Of a stretch of DNA of 64,000 bases, positions 8,804 to 19,300 are shown one piece after another. The notes beneath the pieces were generated by a model. That model was not told the origin of the DNA. It saw nothing but the letters and a program-made list of their open reading frames with translations, and ran no database searches. Positions within the stretch are counted from its first letter, which is position 1, and every line of letters starts with the position of its first letter. Both the position numbers and the translations under genes were made by a program. The stretch spans positions 1 to 64,000 of the forward strand of contig CAYWPG010000001.1 of assembly GCA_964460035.1 (NCBI GenBank). The letters are read 5' to 3'. Source of the stretch: CAYWPG01 sp964460035 (GTDB lineage Bacteria; Pseudomonadota; Gammaproteobacteria; Nitrococcales; AK92).

Positions 8804-9416
8804 CGAGTTGCTGCCCTTCTCTCCCGCGCGTTAGTTAGCCTGCATCTCGGAAAGGCCGCGCTATCGCGCCTCTCTCGGTCGTTGCAAGGGGCTTCATCGT
8901 TTCGCCTTGCCCTGTCCCTACGCGCCGGTCCTTGAGTCCGCCGTGCGCTCGCCGATTGCCGCGATTGTTTCGGCTGCTGGCCCCGGCATGTTTTCCCATG
9001 ACGAACGAGAGCTTCAAGGGGTGCCGGTATAGGCGCCGGGCGACTGCATTGCTATTGGCGCTGTTGAGTTGCCTGCCTTGCCCGGATTGTCCGGCGGCCA
9101 GGTGGCTGCGGTGATCGCCCTGATAGCGAACATACAAAGGCTCTTAGGCGCCGGCGCCAGGCGTAGGCGGTGCTTCGCGCGGGCCCTAGTAGCGCGGTGA
9201 AGCCCCCACGATGCGACCGCGGGGGAACTGCCGGCACCGCTACGCTGTCTCTTGTTAACAGGTAGCGGCAACGGCAATGCAGTTCATGTGCTAAGAGATC
9301 CGTAAGCGGCGCTAGGTGCCCTGCCGGCGCGCCCCTGTCGTGAATCAGCGACAGGGGCTGCGAAGCCGGCGCTGAGCCTCGGTTATGCGCCTGACACAGC
9401 AGAGGATAAGTTTTCG
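8804..9416. other. Long spacer before tRNA-Leu, no gene recognised
   Basis: No open frame here has a recognisable protein or a good start. The one clear structure is a perfect 10-bp hairpin at 9331-9358 (GCCCCTGTCG / CGACAGGGGC, 8-base loop) bracketed by two copies of GCCGGCGC. The sequence may be decayed DNA or hold an unrecognised RNA; I cannot tell. Confidence 0.4.
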
Positions 9417-9417
9417 T

Positions 9418-9446
9418 TTGCTGCCCAGCCGCGAGGCTGCTAGAAT
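9418..9446 (+). promoter_or_regulatory. Candidate sigma-70 promoter of tRNA-Leu
   Basis: TTGCTG (9418-9423), a 17-base spacer and TAGAAT (9441-9446) are followed by the GC-rich discriminator GCCGCGCG, the hallmark of stringently controlled stable-RNA promoters. The expected start is near 9453, about 28 bases before the mature tRNA. Confidence 0.55.
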
Positions 9447-9480
9447 GCCGCGCGTCAACACTTGTTGGCTTAGCAACACT

Positions 9481-9565
9481 GCGGATGTGGTGGAACTGGT
9501 AGACACGCCGTCTTGAGGGGGCGGTGGCGCAAGCCGTGAGAGTTCGAGTCTCTCCATCCGCACCA
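9481..9565 (+). tRNA. tRNA-Leu (anticodon GAG)
   Basis: This 85-base class II tRNA has the acceptor arm GCGGATG paired with CATCCGC. The anticodon stem CCGTC/GGCGG encloses loop TTGAGGG with anticodon GAG, reading CUC and CUU. A long variable arm GTGGCGCAAGCC and the T-loop TTCGAGT follow. The 3' CCA (9563-9565) is encoded. Its position after secG matches E. coli leuU. Confidence 0.96.
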
Positions 9566-9649
9566 TTCCAGAGCCCTTCCCATGCTCTGTCCTGCTGTTG
9601 TTCCTTTGTTTAAGTCATTGTTTTTGTTGGGTAAATTGGGGGAGTTGGG

Positions 9650-9678
9650 TTGACATAATGTCGCCCTTTGCCTACACT
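9650..9678 (+). promoter_or_regulatory. Sigma-70 promoter of the nuo operon
   Basis: A perfect -35 TTGACA (9650-9655), exactly 17 bases, then -10 TACACT (9673-9678). The predicted start is near 9685, giving a ~65-base leader before nuoA at 9751. This is the only strong promoter I see ahead of the 15-kb operon. Confidence 0.75.
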
Positions 9679-9750
9679 GGCGCCCGGCTGTCGCCAAGCG
9701 GCCACATCACCAGTCCACAGGGCTGACTCCAGCTACGAGGGTAGCGCCTG

Positions 9751-10107
9751 ATGCTCGAAAATTATCTGCCGATTCTCGTCTTCATTGTGTTCGGTCTTGG
9801 TGTCGGCGTGGCGCTACTCGCTGCCGGCTTCGTGCTCGGCCCGCGCAAGCCGACCGATGACAAGCTCGCCGCCTACGAGTGCGGTTTCGAGGCTTTCGAG
9901 GACGCACGTATGAAATTTGACGTGCGTTACTACCTCGTCGCCATCCTCTTCATCATCTTCGACCTGGAAATCGCGTTCCTGTTCCCATGGGCCGTCGTGC
10001 TCGAGCAGGTTGGCGGGTTCGGGTTCGTCGCCATGGGCGTGTTCCTGGCGATCCTGTTGATTGGTTTTCTCTATGAGTGGAAGAAGGGGGCGCTGGAATG
10101 GGAATAG
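9751..10107 (+). CDS. nuoA: NADH-quinone oxidoreductase subunit A
   Basis: This 118-residue membrane subunit of complex I has three transmembrane helices (~5-29, ~60-82, ~88-110). Its conserved cytoplasmic loop YECGFEAFEDARMKFDVRYYLVAILFIIFDLEIAF belongs to the quinone-site region; the loop Cys is typical. It is the first gene of the operon. Its end overlaps the ribosome-binding site of nuoB. Confidence 0.96.
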   Translation: MLENYLPILVFIVFGLGVGVALLAAGFVLGPRKPTDDKLAAYECGFEAFEDARMKFDVRYYLVAILFIIFDLEIAFLFPWAVVLEQVGGFGFVAMGVFLAILLIGFLYEWKKGALEWE

Positions 10108-10574
10108 AAGGCGTTCTTGAGAAAGGGTTCGTAACCACTAGCGCCGACAAGCTCATCAACTGGGCACGCACCGGTTCGTTGTGGCCGGTGACCTTCGGGC
10201 TCGCCTGCTGTGCAGTCGAAATGATGCACGTGGGAGCCTCCCGCTACGACCAGGACCGCTTTGGCATTATCTTCCGGCCCAGTCCCCGCCAGTCGGACGT
10301 GATGATCGTGGCTGGCACCTTGGTCAACAAGATGGCGCCGGCCTTGCGTCGCGTGTACGACCAGATGACCGAGCCGAAGTGGGTGATCTCGATGGGGTCT
10401 TGCGCCAACGGCGGCGGTTACTATCACTATTCCTATTCGGTTGTGCGCGGTTGCGATCGAATCGTTCCTGTGGACATTTATGTGCCGGGCTGTCCGCCTT
10501 CCGCGGAAGCGCTGCTCTACGGCATCGTCCAGCTGCAGAACAAGATCCGACGCACCAACACGATCGCTCGCTGA
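10098..10574 (+). CDS. nuoB: NADH-quinone oxidoreductase subunit B
   Basis: This 158-residue subunit carries cluster N2, the last iron-sulfur centre before quinone. Ligand cysteines are C37, C38, C102 (GSCANGGG) and C132 (PGCPPSAEAL). I start at ATG 10098 because AAGAAGGGGG lies just upstream and the protein then begins MGIEGVLEKGF; the in-frame GTG at 10077 would add residues not found in relatives. The last 10 bases of nuoA overlap it. Confidence 0.96.
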   Translation: MGIEGVLEKGFVTTSADKLINWARTGSLWPVTFGLACCAVEMMHVGASRYDQDRFGIIFRPSPRQSDVMIVAGTLVNKMAPALRRVYDQMTEPKWVISMGSCANGGGYYHYSYSVVRGCDRIVPVDIYVPGCPPSAEALLYGIVQLQNKIRRTNTIAR

Positions 10575-10584
10575 GGTAAGCCGA

Positions 10585-11319
10585 ATGTCCGAGAGCAAGA
10601 GCACCCTGGTCGAGCGCCTTGCGGCGGTGCTGGGCGAGCGGGTGGTTGCGACCAAAGAAGGGCCGCGCGACGAGGTCACTATCGAAGTGCGTCCGGCGGA
10701 TCTGCGCGCTGTGATGCTGGAGCTGCGCGATCATCCGGATCTGAAGTTCGAGCAATTGATAGATGTGTGCGGCGTGGACTACGCCGCCTATGGGCAGGAC
10801 GAGTGGATCACGGAGCAGGCTACGGCCAGCGGTTTCAGTCGCGGCGTAGAGGGCTTCACCACGGGGCGTCTGGGCATTACCGGCGTGTACGGCCTGCATG
10901 AGATCAAGACCAACACGGGGCGTCGCTTCGCTTCTGTGTATCACCTGCTGTCGTTGACGCACAACCATCGGCTGCGGGTCCGCACCTTCGCTACCGACGA
11001 TAATTTCCCGGTAATCGATTCGGTGGTCGATATCTGGAATAACGCCAACTGGTTCGAGCGCGAAGCGTTCGACCTGTTCGGTATCGTTTACGAGGGTCAC
11101 CCGGACCTCCGTCGCCTGCTGACCGACTATGGCTTCGTCGGCCATCCGTTCCGCAAGGATTTTCCGCTCATCGGCAATGTCGAAGTGCGCTACGACGAGG
11201 AGAAGGGGCGCGTTGTGTACCAGCCGGTCAGCATCGAGCCGCGGGTACTGGTGCCTCGAGTGATACGTCGCGACGCGCGCTACGATGGGCGGGTTGAAGA
11301 GGGTCAAGCCGATGGCTGA
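10585..11319 (+). CDS. nuoC: NADH-quinone oxidoreductase subunit C
   Basis: This 244-residue 30-kDa subunit belongs to the peripheral arm. Recognisable stretches are VYHLLSLTHNHRLRVR, WNNANWFEREAFDLFGIVYEGHPDLRRLLTDYGF and GHPFRKDFPL. The start is ATG 10585, ten bases after nuoB, with GAGGTAAG upstream; the open frame runs further upstream only as overlap with nuoB. nuoC and nuoD are separate, unlike the fused nuoCD of enterics. Confidence 0.96.
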   Translation: MSESKSTLVERLAAVLGERVVATKEGPRDEVTIEVRPADLRAVMLELRDHPDLKFEQLIDVCGVDYAAYGQDEWITEQATASGFSRGVEGFTTGRLGITGVYGLHEIKTNTGRRFASVYHLLSLTHNHRLRVRTFATDDNFPVIDSVVDIWNNANWFEREAFDLFGIVYEGHPDLRRLLTDYGFVGHPFRKDFPLIGNVEVRYDEEKGRVVYQPVSIEPRVLVPRVIRRDARYDGRVEEGQADG

Positions 11320-12565
11320 GTATCAGAGCTATACCATTAACTTCGGGCCTCAGCATCCGGCGGCGCACGGTGTGTTGCGCCTGGTTCTCGAAATGGAAGG
11401 CGAGACGGTGGTGCGCGCGGACCCGCACGTCGGGCTTTTGCATCGCGCGACGGAGAAGCTGGCCGAGACCAAGCCCTACAACCAGAGCATCGGTTACATG
11501 GACCGGCTCGATTACATGTCGATGATGTGTAACGAGCACGCCTATGTGAACGTGATCGAGAAGCTGCTGGGCATAGAGGTGCCGATCCGCGCCCAGTACA
11601 TTCGCGTGATGTTCGACGAGATCACGCGCATCCTGAACCACTTGCTGTGGCTGGGCGCGCATGGGCTGGACGTCGGCGCGATGACCATCTTCCTTTACTG
11701 CTTCCGCGAGCGCGAGGATCTCATCGACTGCTATGAGGCGGTGTCGGGGGCGCGCATGCACGCCACCTACTATCGCCCTGGCGGGGTCTATCGCGATCTG
11801 CCGGATCGCATGCCGCAGTTTCAGCCTTCGCCCTTCCGCACGGAGAAGGACTTGAAGCGTCTGAACGCTGCGCGCGACGGCAGCTTGCTGGATTTCATCG
11901 AAGACTTCGTGGACCGCTTCCCCAAGCTGGTCGACGAGTACGAGACACTGCTCACCGACAACCGTATCTGGAAGCAGCGCCTGGTGGATGTCGGTATCGT
12001 CAGTCCCGAGCGCGCCATCGAGCTTGGTTTCACGGGGCCGATGCTGCGCGGTTCGGGGGTCGCGTGGGATCTGCGCAAGAAGCAGCCCTACGAGGTCTAT
12101 GACCGGCTCGAGTTCGACATTCCGGTCGGTCGCAACGGCGACTGCTACGACCGCTATCTGGTGCGTGTCGAGGAGATGCGTCAGTCGGCGCGCATTATCA
12201 AACAGTGCGTGCAGTGGCTGCGCGAGAACCCGGGCCCGGTGATGGTCGACGATCCGAAGATCGCACCACCGCCCCGGGAAGCAATGAAGGACGATATGGA
12301 GTCCTTGATCCACCACTTTAAGCTGTTCACCGAGGGCTACTGCATCCCCGAAGGCGAGGCATATGCGGCCGTCGAGGCGCCTAAGGGCGAGTTCGGGGCG
12401 TACCTGATCTCGGATGGCGCGAACAAGCCGTATCGTCTCAAGCTGCGTGCGCCAGGCTACGTGCACCTGTCGGCGCTGGACGAGATGTCGCGCGGGCATA
12501 TGCTGGCCGACGTGGTTACTATCATCGGTACTCAGGACATCGTTTTCGGGGAGATCGACCGTTGA
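11312..12565 (+). CDS. nuoD: NADH-quinone oxidoreductase subunit D
   Basis: This 417-residue 49-kDa subunit contributes, with NuoB, the quinone-binding cavity. The family N-terminus YTINFGPQHPAAHGVLRLVLE and GLLHRATEKLAE are present, and the C-terminus ends VFGEIDR as usual. I use ATG 11312 (MAEYQSY) with GAAGAGGG upstream rather than 11285. It overlaps the end of nuoC by 8 bases, so the two are translationally coupled. Confidence 0.96.
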   Translation: MAEYQSYTINFGPQHPAAHGVLRLVLEMEGETVVRADPHVGLLHRATEKLAETKPYNQSIGYMDRLDYMSMMCNEHAYVNVIEKLLGIEVPIRAQYIRVMFDEITRILNHLLWLGAHGLDVGAMTIFLYCFREREDLIDCYEAVSGARMHATYYRPGGVYRDLPDRMPQFQPSPFRTEKDLKRLNAARDGSLLDFIEDFVDRFPKLVDEYETLLTDNRIWKQRLVDVGIVSPERAIELGFTGPMLRGSGVAWDLRKKQPYEVYDRLEFDIPVGRNGDCYDRYLVRVEEMRQSARIIKQCVQWLRENPGPVMVDDPKIAPPPREAMKDDMESLIHHFKLFTEGYCIPEGEAYAAVEAPKGEFGAYLISDGANKPYRLKLRAPGYVHLSALDEMSRGHMLADVVTIIGTQDIVFGEIDR

Positions 12566-13065
12566 ACCCGGAGAGCCTGTCGGAAAAATACCTCACGCCC
12601 GCCGTGCGGGCGGAGATCGATCACTGGATCGCCAAGTACCCGCCGGACCGTAAGCAGTCGGCGGTGATTCCCGCTCTGCACATCGTTCAGCAGCACAACG
12701 GCGGCTACCTCACCGAGGAGCTCATGAACGCCGTCGCCGAGTATCTGGAGATGCCGCAGGTGGCGGTATACGAAGTGGCGAACTTCTACACGATGTTCGA
12801 TCTCAAGCCGGTCGGTCGGCACAAGGTGAACATCTGCACCAATATCTCCTGCATGCTGCGCGGCGCCGAAGAGATCGTGGCGCACGTGGAGAAGAAGCTG
12901 GGGATAAAACTCGGCGAGACCACGGCCGATAACCGCATTACTCTCAAAATCGAAGAGGAATGTCTGGCCGCTTGCACCGGCGCGCCGATGATGGTGGTCG
13001 ACGGGCAATACTACACCGATCTCACACCGGAGAAGGTGGACGAGATCCTGGATAAGCTGGAGTAA
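12562..13065 (+). CDS. nuoE: NADH-quinone oxidoreductase subunit E
   Basis: This 167-residue peripheral subunit has a [2Fe-2S] cluster (N1a) in a thioredoxin-like fold. Ligands are the pairs in CTNISC and ECLAAC. It starts at TTG 12562, which overlaps the nuoD stop (TTGA); GGGGAG at 12548-12553 is the ribosome-binding site and no ATG lies nearby. nuoF begins four bases after the stop. Confidence 0.95.
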   Translation: MNPESLSEKYLTPAVRAEIDHWIAKYPPDRKQSAVIPALHIVQQHNGGYLTEELMNAVAEYLEMPQVAVYEVANFYTMFDLKPVGRHKVNICTNISCMLRGAEEIVAHVEKKLGIKLGETTADNRITLKIEEECLAACTGAPMMVVDGQYYTDLTPEKVDEILDKLE

Positions 13066-13068
13066 GCC

Positions 13069-14357
<1,289 letters not shown>

Positions 14358-14361
<4 letters not shown>

Positions 14362-16757
14362 ATGCTAAGGTAGATCAAGAGCAGAAGAACCCGGACTTGG
14401 TCACCATCGAGGTCGATGGTGTCACCATGCAGGTGCCGAAGGGCTCGATGCTGATCGAGGCCACCGACGCCGCGCGCATAAACGTGCCCCGCTTCTGCTA
14501 CCACAAGAAACTTTCCATCGCGGCTAACTGCCGCATGTGCCTGGTCGAGGTGGAGCGCGCCCCCAAGCCGCTACCCGCTTGTGCGACCCCCGTGACCGAC
14601 GGCATGCGCGTGTTTACCCGCAGCGAAAAGGCGCGGGCGGCGCAGAAGGGCGTCATGGAGTTCCTGCTGATCAACCATCCGCTGGACTGCCCGATCTGCG
14701 ATCAGGGCGGCGAGTGCGAGTTGCAGGACCTGGCACTGGGTTACGGGCGGGGCGTCTCCCGTTTCACGGAGCGTAAGCGGGTGGTCGAGGACGAGGACCT
14801 CGGCCCGCTGATCGCCACCGAGATGACCCGCTGCATCCACTGCACGCGCTGCGTGCGCTTCCTGGACGAAGTGGCGGGCCAGCGCGAGCTGGGCGGCATC
14901 GGCCGGGGCGAGCACACGATGATCTCCACTTACGTGGGGGCGGGTGTTCGCTCGGAGCTGTCCGGTAACGTGATCGATCTGTGCCCGGTGGGAGCGCTTA
15001 CCTCCAAGCCGTATCGCTTCACGGCGCGGCCCTGGGAGCTTCTCAGCCATCCAGCGGTGGCGCCTCACGATGCGGTGGGCAGCAACATTTACCTGCATCA
15101 CGTGCGCGGTCAGGTCAAGCGCGTCGTGCCGCGGGAGAACGAGCAGATCAACGAGACCTGGATCGCTGACCGCGATCGTTTCAGCTATCAGGGCATTTAC
15201 AGCGAGGATCGTCTGCCGCGGCCGTTGCTCAAGCGCGACGGCGAGTGGCAGGAAGTCGACTGGGAAACTGCCCTGGAGGCCGCCGCCAAGGGCTTACGGC
15301 GCGTGGTTGAGCAACACGGTGGCGACCAGCTCGGCGCGCTGATCAGTCCGACCGCTACCGTAGAGGAGATGTACCTGCTCGGACGGGTGATGCGGGGGCT
15401 GAACAGCCGCAACATCGATCATCGCCTGCGCCAGGCGGACTTCGCCGATGACGCGCGCGCGCCGGTGGCGCCACAGCTGGGAATGGCGATCGAGGAGCTG
15501 GAAGGACTCAAGACGGTTCTGGTAGTGGGCAGTAACGTCCGCTCCGAGGCGCCGCTGATCAATCTGCGCCTGCGCAAGCTCAGCCTCAGTGGCGGCGCGG
15601 TGATGATGTTCAATCCGCGTCGGATCAAATACAACTATCGCTTGGCCGCCGAGCACGTGGTGGCGCCGCAGGAGATGGTCGCGCAACTCGCCGCGGTCGC
15701 CAAGCTGCTGCTCGACGCCAAGGGCGAAACGGCGCCCGCCGGTTTCAGCGAGCTGCTGGGCGACACGCAACCCGATGCGGCTGCGCACCGGATCGCCGAG
15801 CAGCTGCAGCAGGGGCCTGCCGCGGTGCTGGTCGGCGCTATGGTGGAAAGCCATCCCGACGGCAGCGCGCTGCGGGCGCTGGGCGCCTTGATCGCGCGGC
15901 TGGCGGGCGGGCGCTTCGGTTACCTGCCCAGTGCTGCCAACAGCGTGGGCGGCTGGCTGGCCGGCGCGGTGCCCCATCGCGAGACCGGGGGCAAGGCCGA
16001 GAGCGCACCTGGCTTGAATGCCCGCGCCATGTTCGAGCAGCCTCGCAAGGGCTACGTGCTCTTCAATGTCGAGCCCGAGCTGGACTGCTTCGATCCGGCC
16101 ACGGCTGGCAACGCGCTCGCACAGGCGGAGTTCGTGCTGGTGTTCAGCCCGTATGCCACGCCGGAGATGGCCGAGTATGCGGACCTCATCCTGCCGATCG
16201 CGGCGTTCAGCGAAACCGCGGGCAGCTACGTCAACCTGGAAGGCCGTTGGCAGACGTCCTCCGGCATCGCCAGGCCGGTCGGTGAGGCTCGTCCCGCATG
16301 GCGGGTGCTGCGGGTGCTTGGCAACGTGCTGGATCTGGAAGGCTTCGAATACCAGAGCGTGGAGGACGTATTCCTGGAGCTGCGCGAGCGGGTAGGCGAG
16401 GCCAAACCCGGCACTCTGGGCTGGGCAGCGCCCCAGGTCGGTTTCCGTCCGCAGGGGCTGGTGCGCCTGGGGGATGTCCCCATTTACCGCACGGATTCCC
16501 TGGTGCGCCGTTCGCCGTCGCTGCAGGCCACCGTTTTGAATCCGGCCGCCGCGGCTTATGTCGCAGCGGTTACTGCGGCGCAACTAGGACTGGCCGAGGG
16601 CGAGCGGGTACGGGTGCGTCAAGGCAGCGGCAGCGCCGAACTGCCGTTGGTGATCGACGACTCGGTGGCGGCTGGCTGCGTTTGGGTGCCGGCCGCACTG
16701 GCGGAGACCTCGGCGTTGGGGCCCATGCAGGGCGAAGTCACACTCGAGCGGGCCTGA
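14358..16757 (+). CDS. nuoG: NADH-quinone oxidoreductase subunit G
   Basis: This 799-residue subunit carries most of the iron-sulfur wire. The N-terminal [2Fe-2S] domain includes CRMCLVEVE. A His/Cys cluster lies in HPLDCPICDQGGECELQDL, and [4Fe-4S] ligands in CIHCTRCVRF and DLCPVGAL. Residues ~240-680 form the molybdopterin-oxidoreductase-like domain without cofactor; the end is an MopB-type C-terminal domain. nuoH follows after 35 bases. Confidence 0.96.
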
Positions 16758-16792
16758 ACGGCGGCGTTCATCCCACCGGGAAGCGAAATTAG

Positions 16793-17812
<1,020 letters not shown>

Positions 17813-17826
17813 GCCGAGGTGAGGCC

Positions 17827-18315
17827 ATGAACGCACTACGCCATTACTTCAACAGCTTCTTGCTGGTAGAGCTGCTGCGCGGCTTGATGCTCACCGGCCG
17901 GTACCTGTTTCAGCGTAAGGTAACGATTAACTATCCTGAGGAGAAAGCGCCGCAGTCGCATCGCTTCCGCGGACTGCACGCGCTGCGCCGGTATCCCAAC
18001 GGCGAGGAGCGCTGCATTGCGTGCAAACTGTGCGAGGCGGTCTGTCCGGCGCTCGCCATTACGATCGAATCCGCGGAACGCGAGGACGGTACCCGCCGCA
18101 CCACGCGCTACGACATCGATTTGTTCAAGTGCATTTTCTGCGGCTTCTGCGAAGAGTCTTGTCCGGTGGACTCCATCGTGGAGACGCGGGTGTACGAGTA
18201 TCACATGGAGCGCCGCGGTGAGCACGTGATCCACAAGGATCAACTGCTGGCGATGGGGGAGAAGTACGAACAGCAGATTGCCGCCGACCGTGCGGCGGAT
18301 GCGCCGTACCGCTAA
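17827..18315 (+). CDS. nuoI: NADH-quinone oxidoreductase subunit I
   Basis: This 162-residue ferredoxin-like subunit has two [4Fe-4S] clusters (N6a, N6b). The first motif uses C63, C66, C69 and C73 (CIACKLCEAVC); the second uses C102, C105, C108 and C112 (CIFCGFCEESC). The ATG at 17827 with GAGGTGAGG just upstream gives the family length; longer reading frames overlap nuoH. Confidence 0.97.
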   Translation: MNALRHYFNSFLLVELLRGLMLTGRYLFQRKVTINYPEEKAPQSHRFRGLHALRRYPNGEERCIACKLCEAVCPALAITIESAEREDGTRRTTRYDIDLFKCIFCGFCEESCPVDSIVETRVYEYHMERRGEHVIHKDQLLAMGEKYEQQIAADRAADAPYR

Positions 18316-18367
18316 GTCAGGCAATGCGCACGCCGGCTGGGGCGAGCGAAAGGGGCATACCGAAGCC

Positions 18368-18958
18368 ATGCAACTGATCATCTTTTACGTTTTCGCGGCG
18401 ATTCTGCTGTTTGCTGCGGTCATGGTCATCAGTGCACGCAACCCGGTGCACTCGGCGCTGTTTCTGGTACTGGCGTTCTTCAACGGCGCAGCCGTTTGGT
18501 TGCTGGCCGGCGCGGAGTTCCTCGGGGTCGCACTGGTGCTGGTTTACGTCGGCGCCGTGATGGTGCTGTTCCTGTTCGTGGTAATGATGCTGGACATCAA
18601 CGCGGCGCAGCTGCGCTCAGGCTTTACCCGTTACCTGCCGCTGGGTATCGCGGTGGCCGCGGTGATGGTGCTGGAGCTGATCCTGATCATCCTCGCGGGC
18701 CAGGTAACGCCTGCGGAGGGGGCGGGTGGCCTGGAAGGCAATAACATCGAGTTGATCGGCCAGGTGCTGTACACGGTTTACGTTTATCCGTTCGAGATCG
18801 CTGCGATCATCCTGCTGGTCGCTATGATCGCGGCGGTGACGCTCACGCTGCAGCGTAGGCCGGGAACCAAGCGTCAGGATCCGAGCAAGCAGGTGCGGGT
18901 ACGCAAGGAGGACCGCCTGCGGGTGGTATCCATGCCGGCGGAAAAGCGCACACGCTAG
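18368..18958 (+). CDS. nuoJ: NADH-quinone oxidoreductase subunit J
   Basis: This 196-residue membrane subunit has five predicted helices. LVYVGAVMVLFLFVVMMLDI is the family core, including the pi-bulge helix. ATG 18368 begins MQLIIFYVFAAILL, the usual N-terminus; the open frame upstream is not conserved. The C-terminal tail is basic (RKEDRLRVV). Confidence 0.95.
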   Translation: MQLIIFYVFAAILLFAAVMVISARNPVHSALFLVLAFFNGAAVWLLAGAEFLGVALVLVYVGAVMVLFLFVVMMLDINAAQLRSGFTRYLPLGIAVAAVMVLELILIILAGQVTPAEGAGGLEGNNIELIGQVLYTVYVYPFEIAAIILLVAMIAAVTLTLQRRPGTKRQDPSKQVRVRKEDRLRVVSMPAEKRTR

Positions 18959-18990
18959 CGCAAGCACGAACATCAGAGCGGGATTAAGCA

Positions 18991-19296
18991 ATGATAGAAC
19001 TATCCGACTATCTGATTCTGGCAGCGCTGCTGTTCAGCCTAGGCGTCGCCGGCATCTTCCTGAACCGGAAGAACCTCATTGTGTTGCTGATGTCGTTGGA
19101 GCTGATTTTGCTCGCGGTCAACATCAACTTCATCGGCTTCTCGACGTTCCTCGGCGACATAGCCGGCCAGGTATTCGTTTTCTTCATCCTTACCGTGGCG
19201 GCCGCCGAGGCCGCTATCGGCCTGGCGATCCTGGTGGTGCTGTTCCGCAACCGCGACAGCATTAACGTGACCGATATCGACACGATGAGGGGATGA
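18991..19296 (+). CDS. nuoK: NADH-quinone oxidoreductase subunit K
   Basis: This 101-residue membrane subunit has three helices and the buried glutamates of the proton path in LMSLELILLAVNINFI and AAAEAAIGLAILVVLFR. Normal length. The nuoL start lies four bases after its stop. Confidence 0.97.
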   Translation: MIELSDYLILAALLFSLGVAGIFLNRKNLIVLLMSLELILLAVNINFIGFSTFLGDIAGQVFVFFILTVAAAEAAIGLAILVVLFRNRDSINVTDIDTMRG

Positions 19297-19300
19297 GTCG

